Source: Phellopilus nigrolimitatus
Lineage: Eukaryota; Basidiomycota; Agaricomycetes; Hymenochaetales; Hymenochaetaceae
Length of the DNA stretch: 64,000 bases
Assembly: GCA_021029095.1 (NCBI GenBank)
Contig: JAJOHG010000023.1
Coordinates: forward strand, 62,001-126,000
Reading direction: 5' to 3'
The position numbers and the translations under genes were made by a program. Below the pieces are notes generated by a model. The model had not been told where the DNA came from and did no database searches. It saw only the letters and a program-made list of their open reading frames with translations. Below are positions 43,344 through 54,886 of the stretch, piece after piece (the first letter of the stretch is position 1; each line of letters starts with the position of its first letter).

Positions 43344-43981
43344 ATGTACGACTTTATGGACAACGAAGACGACGGCTTAGACGGCATAGCAGAGTTTACG
43401 CAGCCTATACAATCGGAGGGCGAGGAGATCGCTTCCCGCGAATGGTCGCGCATGTCCGACCAATTCACCAGCGTGTGTATATGCGCTCTACATTCGCTCC
43501 CGCTTGACTAAACGCCCTAAAGGCTGGTTATCGAGAAGGCATTACCGCGGGCAAGGAGTCTGCGCTGCAGGGCGGGTTCGATAGGGGTTTCGCTGACGTT
43601 GGCGCGCCCGTCGGTCGGCATGTCGGGAACCTGCGCGGCCTCGCTGCAGGTCTTCTCTCGTTCCTAGACTCGTCGCGCCATCAATGCTCGCAAGCATGCG
43701 AGACGGGCGCTCTCCCGTTGCACGACGATCTACGAAGCATCGTCGAACGCTTGTCTCGCATACACTTTGCAGATCTCGAGCCGCCCGACACAGAAGCGCT
43801 CGAGCATGCACTTGAGCATTCGAAAAACGATAACGGCGACCCGCGCGTGCAAGTGAATGTGGATACCAAAGCCGATCGCAGTGGCCTCTCAGAGCTAACG
43901 CATCTCCGCGAAAATCTGGCAGAAATCGTGAAGAGACTTGGTCTAGATGTTGTCTTCGACGTGCCTACTTGCTTAGTCTAA
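43344..43981 (+). CDS. YAE1: YAE1 family protein (Yae1/Lto1, Fe-S and ribosome assembly)
   Basis: Exon 1 (43344-43474) encodes MYDFMDNEDDGLDGIAEFTQ and ends DQFTS. Intron GTGTGT...TAAAG is 50 bp. Exon 2 (43525-43981) begins AGYREGITAGKESALQGGFD and RGFADVGAPVGRHVGNLRGL, the repeated Gly motif (deca-GX3 type) of Yae1. A long helical C-terminal part (ALEHALEHSKNDN, REIVKRLGLDV) ends DVPTCLV. Yae1 with Lto1 acts as an adaptor that recruits the cytosolic Fe-S assembly machinery to ABCE1/Rli1. The gene sits downstream of the Clr2-like gene in the same orientation, and its first exon, first intron and about 80 bp upstream have a related copy there. Confidence 0.85.
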
Positions 43982-44510
43982 CCGATCCTGGGTATGTCCT
44001 TTGGACGTATCGCTGGTTAGAGAAATGTACGTACGCTAAGAATGTCATAGCGCATTTTTAGGAACTATTTATGAGATTCTTCTTTTAGTGGAGAAGGACA
44101 GAGACGGCCGGAAATTTTACCCTCTCAATTGATCAACTCGATTATAAGGTGGTCTGCGGATTTCAACATCCGTTGGAGAGCATGCTCGAGTTGTAAGTCA
44201 ACCATCCCAGTTCTATACGCATTAATTCAAGCCAAGTTCAAGACCCTACTCGTTGATTCAGACCACTGGCGATTGTTCTGAAATCGCAGTTGTATCATCG
44301 GCACGAGGACTTGCAGGTGCTTCGGTAATTCAGGCCAAATGTGCGTGACTAGAATCCCTCGAATGAAAGAATGCGTATCATCAACTTCACTAAAACTAAT
44401 TGCACACAATGACAACGGTTTCATGTAATACACTAACAAAATTCAAGATACATAGAAATACATATTCGCATTCTTATTCAAATTCTTACTATTTCTCCTC
44501 TTGTCGCAAC
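43982..44510. other. Spacer after YAE1
   Basis: No gene supported. AT-rich, bordering the Argonaute pseudogene's 3' end. Confidence 0.4.
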
Positions 44511-46160
44511 TCACAAGTAAAGCATGGATCCCCTCAGACTCTCATGGATGCTCGTGCCCCTTAGCTCCTTCGCTCTGCGCAGTATCTTACCATCGTCCAT
44601 GCTGCTTGGAGGAGGTGGAAGGATCTCGTGTAGGTATGCCACGCGCGTTGGCGCACTCGTTCGTTCCACCGCGTATGCCGATGGGACCAGCCGCACGCTC
44701 TTCGTCGTGGGCGCCCACAGGTAGCTCGCGTCATGCGCGCCTTGCTGGATGTCATCCGCGGGGGAATGGTTCTCGTCGAATATCACCGTGTAGTGCAACG
44801 CGCGCGCTGTACCTCGCTACCCCGCGTGCGCCTGCAGGAAGAAATCGAAGTCATACCGCAGTGACGCCCCGGTCGACGAGCGTCCCGGCCTTCGCGTTCG
44901 AGGTCTAATCCGCCTGCTCGGGCCTCGTCGGGCGGAAGCGCGTACGGTGCCGCTTCCCGCAGATCGCGATGGCGAGCTTGGGATTGTAGCCCTTGAAAGG
45001 GCGAAACGCTGCTCTGATCTCCGGGAGCTCGAGAGTGAGCACGCGTTTGAACTGGCCGTCGAAGACCCCGTCGCGGAACACGACGACGCGCTCAGGAAGG
45101 GTCTTCATATACTTCAAATATTCATTCAGAGACACTCGATTATCACTTGCTTGACCCCAGCAATCATCTGTTTTAATAAAACTGTCAGAATAGAATGATG
45201 AATAAAATCGAAGCATCGCTCGCCTCTTTTCCGTGTCCTTGGGGGGCCGAAACTTGCATAAACTCCTCATCGCAGCTCGCTACGACAGCAGCAATCGACG
45301 GCGTCTTTTTATGCAGCCAACACCAGGATGTGTCAAGTTCATTCCGACGAGCATCGTGTTTTTGAGTCAGCGCATGGAGCTCGCGTCGAGCTGGTTGTTG
45401 ACGCCGCCAAGCTTCGTGTTGGTTTTGAGCGCGATACTCGAGAGGTATCAATACTGACCTTTCTCTTTTCTAACACCCGCCATTTGCATGCAGACGGTCG
45501 CGATCCCGAGTAGATCTCGCTATTGGATGCGAGAGCAAGTACGATATTCGGACGCCCAGGGAGCGTCTTTATGCCATTCTCGATCGCATCGATTGCTGCG
45601 GTACGCAGCGGGCCGCGTGAATTCGCTTGCGGGAGCCGCACGAAGAGCAGCGGTGGGAGCGCGTTGTCAACTTGCATCCCGCCCGCCCAGCACGTCATCA
45701 AGAACCGTGTCACGACACCGCGCAGCGCCGGGTCCGAGGGATCCCTGAAGTCCTCGCGCGCGCCGTCCGCAAGGACGAGAATAACGGCGCGAGAGCTTGC
45801 CGATCCAAGTCAACATTACTTACATGTAGTTCCTTGGGCTCAAGAACCTTGACTGTGTAAGCTCTCTTAGGCCTTTCTGATACCGTCGCCGAGAAGTCTG
45901 CAGGAAGACGGCTCCTCGACACCAGCCTCTGCGTCCAGTGGTGTGCTATCTCACGGAAGTACGGTGCGACTTCTTGTGTGCATTCTAGGAGCTCGGATAC
46001 GCGCTTACGAGCCGCCGTACAGATTGCATTGGAAGTGATCACAACTGGATAGTCGTACAAAACGACGTCCTTCAGATACTTGAGTGTAAACAAATTCGAG
46101 CGAACTGCTATCGCGGCGCCGCGCTTCCCAAACTCCGGGTGCACGACGCGATCGCGGAGA
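44511..46160 (-). pseudogene. Argonaute pseudogene (RNAi effector), PAZ region missing
   Basis: On the minus strand the N-domain is visible (HPEFGKRGAAIAVRSNLFTL, KDVVLYDYPVVITSN, EVAPYFREIAHHWTQRLVSR). DPSDPALRGVVT follows, then without any PAZ a mid-domain (PPLLFVRLPQANSRGPL, LGGVNNQLD, MLVGMNLTHPG). The PIWI domain follows: PSIAAVVASCDEEFMQ, YLKYMKTLPERVVVFRDGVF, YNPKLAIAICGKRHRTRF, FDENHSPADDIQQGAHDASY. Disruptions include a stop at 45367-45369, where Argonautes have Trp (TGG to TGA). A further stop at 44905 follows QAD, and a frameshift near 44853 breaks AVYDFDFF. These make a working protein very unlikely. The N-terminal extent is not fixed. Loss of PAZ and of the DEDH-flanking frame would abolish small-RNA loading. 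Confidence 0.82.
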
Positions 46161-46516
46161 CAAGTGCATCCTGCGCCCACTCTGGGAGCCGCGCGGGCGG
46201 GTTTGGAGAAAGGACCTGTGCAGCTCCAGAGCCCTGCGTATCTCGAAGGCAAGTCGCCATGCGCCCCATGAGCCATAGAAGGGCACTCTTGATAACTAGG
46301 AGCGCCTTCGCCTCGGCAGACTTGGAGGTTTGCTCCACGTGTATGAGACGACTGAGACAAATAAATAAACACAACCACATCGGATTTGAGCTTCAACGAG
46401 AAGAGGATTATTTGTAAAGAGCTTGAACATAGTGACATAGATATATCTTATTTCTATTATGCATAAACGAAGAGAAAACGAGACGTTCGAGCAAGTCATT
46501 CATATCATTCATTCCA

Positions 46517-49305
46517 TCATATAGCTGCTTCGAGCTGCTGGCGACTAAGCGCATCTGCAAGGCTCAATTCAATCGCCAGCTTCAAATCTGCATCCATGTC
46601 CTCGTCCGCGTCTCCCACTAAACTCGCCTGACGGTGGTCCTGCGGCCCGTCTACTTCTGGCGGCCCCGACTGCCTATGCAACTGCAAACTCGCAGACAAC
46701 AACGATGGGCCTCGCGCAGACAATTGTGAACTGATAGAGCGCTGGCGCTCCGCATTCCTCGGCCCGCTAGGCAGCACCGTAAATGACCCTGAAGCAGCCC
46801 CCGGCCCCGGTCCAGTATGTCCACGCGTGCCATCGCCATCGCTCGCGGAGCTCTTGCTCTTCACGAGTGAACTCCAAGACACGGACGGGGACATGCGCGG
46901 GGATGGCGAGACCGGCGTCCCTGCACTCCTGCTCGACACGGAAGAACTCATGACGGGGAAGTGCTCTGTGTTGCCGACCGCGGGCGGCGACCTCTGTGCT
47001 GCAATATTAATCCCGAGCGGACTGGTGCTGAACCCAGCCTCCATTGGCTCTGGCCTAAGTGGCGGGGAGACTTGAATCTTCGCATTCGAGTTCGAGCGCA
47101 CCGGGCTCAACCTCAAGCTCGCCGGAGGCGATGGGAAGGGAGTTGGGAAGACCTCCTCGAACGACTCGTCGTGAACAGATACCAAGGCTTCACGCGGCGC
47201 AGACTCAGCAGCGGGTATATCGTCGAAGTCCCCTGCGAAAAAGTCGTCTGACTCGGACTCCCGCTCTTGCACGCGTCGCGCCTCTTCTTCGTCACGACTC
47301 AGCATGAGCACGTACTCAAGCGCCTCGACCTCGTCGAGCCCGAGATCGCCGAGCGTCGCGAGTTGCGCTCGCTGGCGCTCATGTGAGCGCTGATCTTGTG
47401 TGTGAGTATCTTCCGCGGCCTGACGCGACTCCCTAATGTCTTGGGACATCTCCAATCGCTCTAATTATCACAAAACCATATTAGTATCACATACCAGTTT
47501 TAGTAAATTAGATAAATACATACTATACCACTTCGCATTTCGTGACTTTGAAGAAGTTTTCACCTTCCCCTGTGGTTTGTGCGCCTTCACGGGCCCCGCC
47601 TTCCATGCCATTATTTTGCTTCCAACGCTGACAATCAAAAGGTCTCTCTCGAGGATGATACCACTGACAGCATCCCACCCACCACCAATGATTCTGCGCG
47701 GAGAAGGGCTAGGGAAACCATGGAGTAAACGTAGGGTGACCAAGTCCCATACTTTCGTTATCCCGCGATCCGAACCTGTGGCGAGAAGAAGCGCGTTGCA
47801 TGCAAGAGCGGTGACCGCGCAGTCATCATGTGCATCCAACCGCCTAAAGGAAGATACAGCGTATGTTCCGTCCTCTGCAAGCAATGGCGATGCTGACCAG
47901 TTGAAGAACGAGACTCGGCCGAGCTGGTCGCCGGCAATTATAACAGTCGATTCACCTTCCTTCACTTTGAAAAAGGGGTGTAGAGTATGTAGAGGACCCA
48001 GAGGACCACCCGTGAAGTGAATATACTCGTAGTGGCAAGAGGAAAGATCAACGTTGGCGCGGTAGAAGCTTTGGTCGTCTTCAAATAATATACCGAAGGC
48101 TAAAGAGCTTCCTGTCGCGCCTGGGTCTGTGAATACCGTCTTCGGACGTTTTAAGCTGCTATGAGGAGACAAAATCCGTAGTTTCGGTAATGTGCCGTTT
48201 GACTCAGCATCAGCCGGAAGATCCAACAAGACACCTGTCATTTCCCAAATGACAACAGTACCACTCTCTTTCGTGGCTAAGACGATGCCACGCGCTAGAT
48301 CGGTCTTGACATGCACGCATGCATCGGGAACCATGCTTTCGTGGTCCCGCAGTATCCAAACGCATCGCATCCGTTTAGCGTCCCAGATCCTCACAATGCC
48401 ATCCACACCGGCAGTCGCGAAAGCCGCGCCGCCGAGATCCCAGACGACATCTGCAACCTTTCCTCTGTGCTGATCAGCAACTTGACACCGGACAACCTTG
48501 GATGCAGTGCGTCCCGCGTCCATAACCTTATTCCCGCTTGTCAGCGCGATCTCGCCACTAGCGTATCCCCAGACGACCTTCGCGGTCCATCCCTCACTGG
48601 CGATGCCGCATGCAGATACGTTTGGCGTGAATTCAACGTTCGGATTTCCGATGCCAATTCCGTCCGCCGCTGCGCCGAGGAAACCTTTGAGCACCTTGCC
48701 GGAAAGCGGCAGCGAACGTGCAACGATGCCATACTGCAGGGAAGCAGTAAGGAGGGCTGGACCATGCGACTGGTCGGTGAGGAGGTGCATGGAAACGATA
48801 GGAGAATAATGTGGCATGTGCGAGACGGTGCCGTTACGCGAACGCTCCCAGCGACTGTATCAAAAATCAGGATAACCCGAAGCGGCGTACAGCACTCCGT
48901 CACTCACCGAAGTAAATTGCATCGCAACACAAACTCTTTCTTCCATGATTCTTCAGTGCACCGAAGAAGAGGAGTATCAAGCGAGCCATCCTCGGATCCC
49001 TCGCCCAAGAACTGGCAAAAGAATGCTCTATGCCATGTATTGTCGTCGCTCACGTGTTCATGAAGGAGCTTGCTCGTTCTCGAGAGAGCAAAGAGCGCGC
49101 CGGAGTCAAGGAAAGAGGTAATATGAGTGAGAGACTCCGATGGGATTTCCAGGAGAGGTGGGACGCCCCTCGAAGGAGATCGATGGGCAGTGTCGCGAGA
49201 GTTCGGGTCCGGTTGTCCATGATGATAAGGTGTTGAAGTAGAGAGTTTCTGTGTTTTCAAATGGGTTGTATCGAGAAGGTGTATGCTTTGAGGGTTAATT
49301 TGCAT
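46517..49305 (-). CDS. F-box/WD40 protein with C-terminal UIM-like helix
   Basis: Three main exons. Exon 1 (start 49305) has the F-box: VPPLLEIPSESLTHITSFLD, SGALFALSRTSKLLHEHVSD and NTWHRAFF. After an intron at about 48852-48903, a long exon carries WD40 repeats: KVADVVWDLGGAAFATAGVD then GIVRIWDAKRMRCVWIL, GIVLATKESGTVVIWEM and ALACNALLLATGSDRGITKV then WDLVTLRLLHGFPSPS. A donor GTATGT at about 47527 joins AKWY(K) to RLEMSQDIRESR. The last exon is Ser/Pro-rich and ends in DADLKLAIELSLADALS, a good match to a ubiquitin-interacting motif. F-box proteins recruit substrates to SCF ubiquitin ligases; the WD repeats would bind the substrate. Substrate unknown. Confidence 0.85.
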
Positions 49306-49505
49306 AAAAATGACAAGTGAGGCAGTCGCGAGTGTGTCGCAGGAGGTTCTGCGACGAATAGATGGTCGTGGTCGAGTTCCAAGGGAAACCTCACTTGGTC
49401 TCTACGTCAATCTGCTACATGTCACACCTTAGTCATACTTGTCACGCGTACCAGACTGACTGCCGGATTTCTCGGACAAAACGCCCTCGCACATAGAGCA
49501 CAGCC
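49306..49505. promoter_or_regulatory. Divergent promoter of two F-box genes
   Basis: 200 bp between the start codons at 49305 (minus) and 49506 (plus). Confidence 0.35.
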
Positions 49506-51111
49506 ATGCATGATATCGGAATTCTGGCGCTAGAGAGGCTCTTGGCCTGCGTAAAAGAACAGGGGTACCTGATAAATCCAGATGAACTCATGGCTGTAGA
49601 TGGGTGAGTTCATTTGCATCGTAGTTACTTTTCGGTTCGACAAACTAATCTCTTACTTTTACAACAGCCCCTTTATCCCTACCTTGATACCAGATCTCAG
49701 CAATGTGCCTCAGATCATGGACATTTTACGCACGCTAAAAGCACTAAATTCCTCTCTATCCGCGCTGTCGCGTGTCGTGAAGGAAGGCCTTCCGCGTGTG
49801 CAGTCACATCTGCTTCCCATCGTTTACAGCCGACGTGGCTTACCTTCATTGCCAGAGGAGCTCATAGCACAAGTCTTCGAAATGGCGTACGCTGACGACG
49901 GAAATGTCTCATGGCATTTGTCGCTCGTCAGCCGACGCTTTCGCAGGATTGCGCTCAGTCTACCTAGATTGTGGACGAAGTTGGACACGAGCCATGACCC
50001 CGAACTCAATCTCGAACGCAGCAGAGGTCATGGAATCTCCCTTGACATCTGTACCAATCTCTACCACGTTTTTACGGAGGAGAGGTTCCATGAATTCATG
50101 CGAAAAGTAGGACCTCACTCGGACCGCTGGAAGTCAGTGAGACTCAGCGGACACTGGGATGAAGCAAAGTATTCACGATCCGATGTACTTGTGAAATCTC
50201 TGCGCGACAACTTTGCGGGGAAAACATTTCCAGTCCTCGAGACGCTGTGTTCCGACTACGAATTCAATTGCGCTGAAGTTATGGACGACAATGCGCTAGA
50301 AATATGGCAAGATGCCAAGAACTTCTTCAGTGAATGGGACATGCCCGCACTCCGCGTTCTTAAGACAACCAATCTTATTCCATCCCTGAATACATCGTCC
50401 TTAACTCGCTTTCAACTCTCCTTGGATGGTCTCTCGGAAAATGAGGAAGAATATATTATCTATGATTTGGGAGCATTGACAAACTTCCTGCGCGCGTTGA
50501 GCTCTCTCGAAGAACTGTCTTTTGTCTTACGAAACATCAATTCTTTCTCTCAAGAGCAGATTTCAGATGTTGATATGATAAACCTCAATGTGCTGCGTTT
50601 TGACATTGAGTTTTGCAAGGCCGCTCCTGTTAGAAATCTCATCAAGGTGCTCTTGGCTCCCAACGTAACAGAGATGTCCATCCGTATCTTCCAAGAGACT
50701 CACCATGACCTCTCTTCAATGTTGGCATCGTTCTTTCAGCGAGGTCAATATTACTGGCCCTTGCTCAAGTCACTCCACCTTGATATTGCTTGCAACACTG
50801 AGAAATATTCGCTCTTGCAATTTGCTCTCTGGAAACTCCATAAACTCGAACACCTATCGCTCAATGTACAGGATTCCAACCATCCCATGTGGAGTTGGCC
50901 TCCGAATCAGCCATGCTGTATGCCTATACGATCTCTGCGCATCGACTCCTGCGAGAACTTCAACACTACTCTCATAGAGGAGCTCATGCCAATCATCCAG
51001 CGACCCGAATTCGAGTCATTGGAGATCCTCGAATGCCCAGGCATGATCAGAGAAGTCGTCGAGAAAATGGTACCAAGCGACAAAACCATAATCTGGAAAG
51101 ATTACAATTGA
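49506..51111 (+). CDS. F-box domain protein with leucine-rich repeat-like C-terminus
   Basis: Exon 1 (49506 to about 49601) encodes MHDIGILALERLLACVKEQG and the following LINPDELMAVDG. A 66-68 bp intron leads to PFIPTLIPDLSNVPQIMDIL. The F-box reads GLPSLPEELIAQVFEMAYAD with SLVSRRFRRIALSLPRLWTK following. A long, regular succession of Leu-rich segments (LEELSFVLRNI, LNVLRFDIEF, LKSLHLDIAC, LEHLSLNVQ, IRSLRIDSCENF, LESLEILECPG) gives a solenoid-like C-terminus, and the protein ends WKDYN. The pattern is that of the expanded F-box family of Agaricomycetes. Role and substrate unknown. It is divergent from the F-box/WD40 gene. Confidence 0.8.
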
Positions 51112-51903
51112 GGTACGTGCAATTAAGTCCGTCAGACGGATCGGCATGGCACAGTGCTGTATTAACATGCCTACCGCATTGTGCTTCACATATAGGTCCC
51201 AGCCTTTTAGCTAAAGCCGGAAGATGTGCCACATTGTGAAGAAGATGTATTGAAAGGATATTACCGGCAGTGGGAAGCTTGGATTGTGCAAGAATTCAAT
51301 GGAGAGGCATGCTTTAACGTTGTCACTGCCCTGCTACTTCCATGAAGCAGCACTAGCTCATCCTCGACGACCTCTTCGCCGAAGTTTTTCTTTCCCTGTA
51401 TCTAATAATTAGACGCTTTCCCCTGCCCTGACTTGCTCCGAGCTTTTAGACGCGTCTTCCAGCGCCCTGAAGAAGCCCCGAAGGATCAACTAAGTGATCG
51501 ACGCGTCGCGTAGATCCCCCAGGTTCACACCTAACCCAGACATCACTCAAAATCTCTGAACCTACACTCCCGATATTCACAGACAGGGCAGAAATAGCTA
51601 TTAATAGAGACAGGCGGTAGGATGTGCGCGGGCGACAAGCAGCAAGCAACAAGCAATACGTACAACACAGCACGTGCGGAGGGTGCGCACCCCGTACACG
51701 GCAGAGTATATATATAGACAGCATGACTTAGAGAAAGAGAGAGAGAGAAAAGGGGGAGAGCAGAGGAGAGGAGGTGGACATGGACAAGAGGACAGAGAAA
51801 GCGAGAAAGATCCTAGTAATAAACAACAGCCCTCTAGATGGTATCGTCGGGGGCGGCAGGTGGTAGGAAGAGATGGTGTGTGCAAAAGCTAAGTAAAGGT
51901 CCA
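51112..51903. other. Spacer with purine-rich microsatellite
   Basis: 51720-51830 is a purine tract (GAGAAAGAGAGAGAGAGAAA then GGAGAGGAGGTGG), strongly strand-biased. No gene is supported. Confidence 0.5.
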
Positions 51904-53105
51904 CTACAGTCTCTTCAGCGCCTTCTTCCTTTTCTCACCCGCACCCACACCACCCGCGGGGCGCTTGACGGCCTTCGACGGATCGCTCGCCACCTTCCCC
52001 GCGTTCCCGAGCGCCGGCGCGTTCGCGTCCGCGCGGCCGAGCGGCGCCACACCAGCAGTTTTCAGCAGCTCCTCAGACGTGGAGGAGACGATGGGGCTCG
52101 CGTTCGACGCAGACATTTGCAAGGGCTGCGGCGCGGGCTGTGGAGAAGGGGAGGCGGACTTGCGGAAGACGGCGTGGCCTGTGGACAGCGTGTTCGACGC
52201 GACGAGCGGCGCGGGCGCTTCATATGAGGAGACGAGCGTCGTCGTGATCTCGATCGTCTTAGCAGGCTTAGAGGATGGCGTGGATGCGGTAACGGACGTC
52301 GACGAAGACGCCGTTAAAACAGATGTTGCAGGGGTGGTGAATTCCGGCGGACGAGTCTGAGAACAGTTCATAAATACACAGCTGATTGAAAATCGAAAGC
52401 AATGATTACCTTCGGAGTCGCATGAACACTCGTGATCAACCGCGCGCGTTCAGAATAGCTTTCGTAGTCCTCCAGCAGCAACTTGCCGGCCTCCTCGTCG
52501 AGCGCAGACTCCGGGTTCGGATATATGAGGAGACATTTAACGGTGACAAGGATGTGCGCAATGCCGAACGACGACTGCCAGTCCTTTTTGAGCGTGTTCA
52601 CGCAGATCTCTCCGGCAGACGACACATTTGGGTGGAAGATCTTCGTGGCGAACCAGCCTGAAACGCGATAGTCATTAGTCCGCGAAGAAAAAACAGAACC
52701 AGGCTGGCCACAAAGCCGCCCTAAGCAAAACGAAACCGAAGAACCGGAAGCAAAACAAACATGTACGTACACTTTGGGGGTGCGGCAGGAAACTCTTCAG
52801 TGAAGTTGAACTTGACCTTGAAATATCCGCCTTCGTAGGGTGTGTCGGCTGTACCATGGGCACTGTTAGCCTGGCAACCGCGACTGAAAGCAAGACGCGG
52901 GGCTCACCTGGACCCTCGATGATGCCCGTGATGTCGAGCATGTTGTCGTCGGGGGTGACGATGCGAATGCCCTCGGGGGGCTCGTTTCTGAGCTGCATGA
53001 GCTCCTTCATAAGACGACGCAACACGGGCGGGCGGAGCGACTGCGCGCAAGCGAAGCAGCCGTCAACGCGTGTTCGATTACCACAGACAGTTGACTGCTC
53101 ACCAT
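51904..53105 (-). CDS. Ubiquitin-conjugating enzyme E2, UBE2S-like, with long C-terminal tail
   Basis: The proposed first exon is only ATG (53103-53105), spliced through a 64 bp intron to [20 protein letters not shown]. Next come [60 protein letters not shown] and [20 protein letters not shown], and [20 protein letters not shown] with [20 protein letters not shown]. The HPN motif and the catalytic Cys in GEICVN are intact. The last exon adds about 150 residues rich in Ser, Thr, Ala and Pro, ending [20 protein letters not shown]. That basic tip recalls the Lys-rich tail of UBE2S that binds the APC/C. Whether it serves K11-chain assembly here is inference. The tail is much longer than in animals. 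Confidence 0.85.
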
Positions 53106-53299
53106 GTCTGATAACGCGAAACGGGAGGGGGGAATCGAAAAAAGGAGGCGAGCGTAGGAGGTGGTCGAGGACCAAGTTCAACTACTTCCGGATCGTTTGT
53201 CAACATGAGCCACATCAGGCAATGCTGAGTCACCGCTGACAAAGCGGAGGCACACATCGGTCACATCAGCGGCGATGCTTTTGCACACGGCTAAGCCAA
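53106..53299. promoter_or_regulatory. Divergent upstream region of the E2 and RRM gene A
   Basis: 194 bp between starts. The last 110 bp, from 53189, are part of the duplicated unit and recur at about 54887. Confidence 0.4.
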
Positions 53300-54886
53300 A
53301 TGGCGCTCTCGTTCTTACAACGCGCTGCACGTCCGGCGTGCGCGACGCAGCGACCGGCACTCTATTCCAGATCGTTTCTATCCTCTTTTATCCACACCTC
53401 CTCCGTCGTGCGACAGCAGGAGGATGTGCCGCCCAGCTCCGACACGATCTACCTCGGCAAGCTACCGCCGACCGTGCAGGAGGAGAGCGTCCGGCAGGAG
53501 CTGCACGCTCTCGGGATCACGGATTTCTCAGAACTCAGAATCCGTACGCTCTGCCCCGCCACGCCCACCCTCCTAACACGTGCTGACACCCGGAGTGCGG
53601 ATGAGGTCCAGTGAACGAGTTCCACAAGCGGCGCGTCGCGTTCGGGTTCCTGCGCTGCGCGTCCCCAGAGGCCGCGCGCAGCGCCATGGCGAAGATCCCA
53701 GAGGACTGGTCCCTGCTCGGATTCAAAGTTGAGGCTCAATACGCGAGCTCGGAGGGCAAGAGCAGAAAAGTGTACCGACCAAAAATTGCGGACGAGAACC
53801 AGCTGTACATTGGCTTTGGCGCGCTCAAAAAGGCCATCGTCACCGAGCGGGACATTGACGACGAGCTCAAAGAAGCGCTCAAAGGCAGCGATATCGCGCC
53901 GACGTGGACTGTCTTTATCCGTGCGTCCCACAGCGCCCCGCTAACATCCCACGCTTCCAAACTCACCGTTACGTTTTACATCTGCCAGCGCCGGTCCACG
54001 CGCAGGGCACCGCCGAGGCCGAGCCGCGGCGCTATGCGTTCGTGCGCTTCGACTCGAAGGACTCAGCGCGCGCCGCGCTTGCGCACATAAAACAGGCGGG
54101 CGGCCTGCGCGTGTACGGCGCGCGCGTCATCGTCGGCATACGTATAAGCAGCGATCAGCCCCGCGGCGACGCGCAGGAGACGCAGGACGCCCGCCCGCGC
54201 AAAGACAGCCCCCACAAGGCGCGCGAGCCGTCGAATCGCCTGGCGGTACGCTTCGAGAACTCGGAGAGCGGGACGGCGAGCGACGTACACGCGCTGCTCG
54301 GAACCTTGGTCCCCGAGAGCATAACATCAGGCACAAATAACTCAAGTCCGTTCTGTTCTTCCCGATTTAATGCCGTTGTGTGCTCATTCTTACAGGCATC
54401 GACTCCGCGCAGCCGACATCGCGTCTCGCGCTCACGTTCAAAAGCTCCGCGGATGCCGCTCTGGGACATGGTCTGCTGCAAGGCTCGACAACGCCGAGCG
54501 GACAGGTCGTTATGTCCCGTTTCATAAGGTGGGACGGAGAGGGGGGGAAGAACAAGAGTGATTGAAGAAGGGCGCAATTTCAAAACGGACATTCGACTTG
54601 AGATAGACACGATGGGAAGAAGAGGCTCTGCGAGAAGGCAGGACGTGTCGTACTCATAACACTTGAAAATCTATTCCTGCATCGTAACGTACATTTACAA
54701 CACTCGAAAAAACACCACGAATACACGACACACGAGTGGACAAACAACACAAAGAAAGAAGGGGAAAAAATAGAGGGGAGGTTGGGGGACCCATAAAGTG
54801 TCAGAAGCGCCAAACCAACCACAAAATCAAAATCAAATAAGTAAAATCCAAAATCACAAAGTCAGACACCGCGCTACCGCGCGCTT
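53189..54886 (+). repeat. Tandem duplication, unit A
   Basis: Unit A starts at TTCCGGATCGTTTGTCAACA and ends at GCTACCGCGCGC. The next unit begins with the same TTCCGGATCG. Gene, introns and both flanks are included, about 1.7 kb. Confidence 0.85.
53300..54565 (+). CDS. RNA-recognition-motif protein, copy A
   Basis: Starts MALSFLQRAARPACATQRPA, a basic, Arg/Ala-rich, mitochondrial-targeting-like N-terminus. RRM 1 follows with IYLGKLPPTVQEESVRQELH (RNP2-like) and VAFGFLRCASPEAARSAMAK (RNP1 region). A second module has LYIGFGALKKAIVTERDIDD, and the third, after an intron, RRYAFVRFDSKDSARAALAH then GGLRVYGARVIVGIRI. A basic linker follows, and the last exon has TSRLALTFKSSADAALGHGL, ending GGKNKSD. 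Four exons; intron 1 ends GTCCAG before TGAACGAG. RNP1/RNP2-like strings indicate RNA binding. Family beyond RRM not recognised. The upstream ATG at 53276 is out of frame. Confidence 0.78.

Noticed and set aside
48311..49063. 250-codon plus-strand frame
   Set aside because: Antisense to the F-box/WD40 gene, which is supported by motifs.
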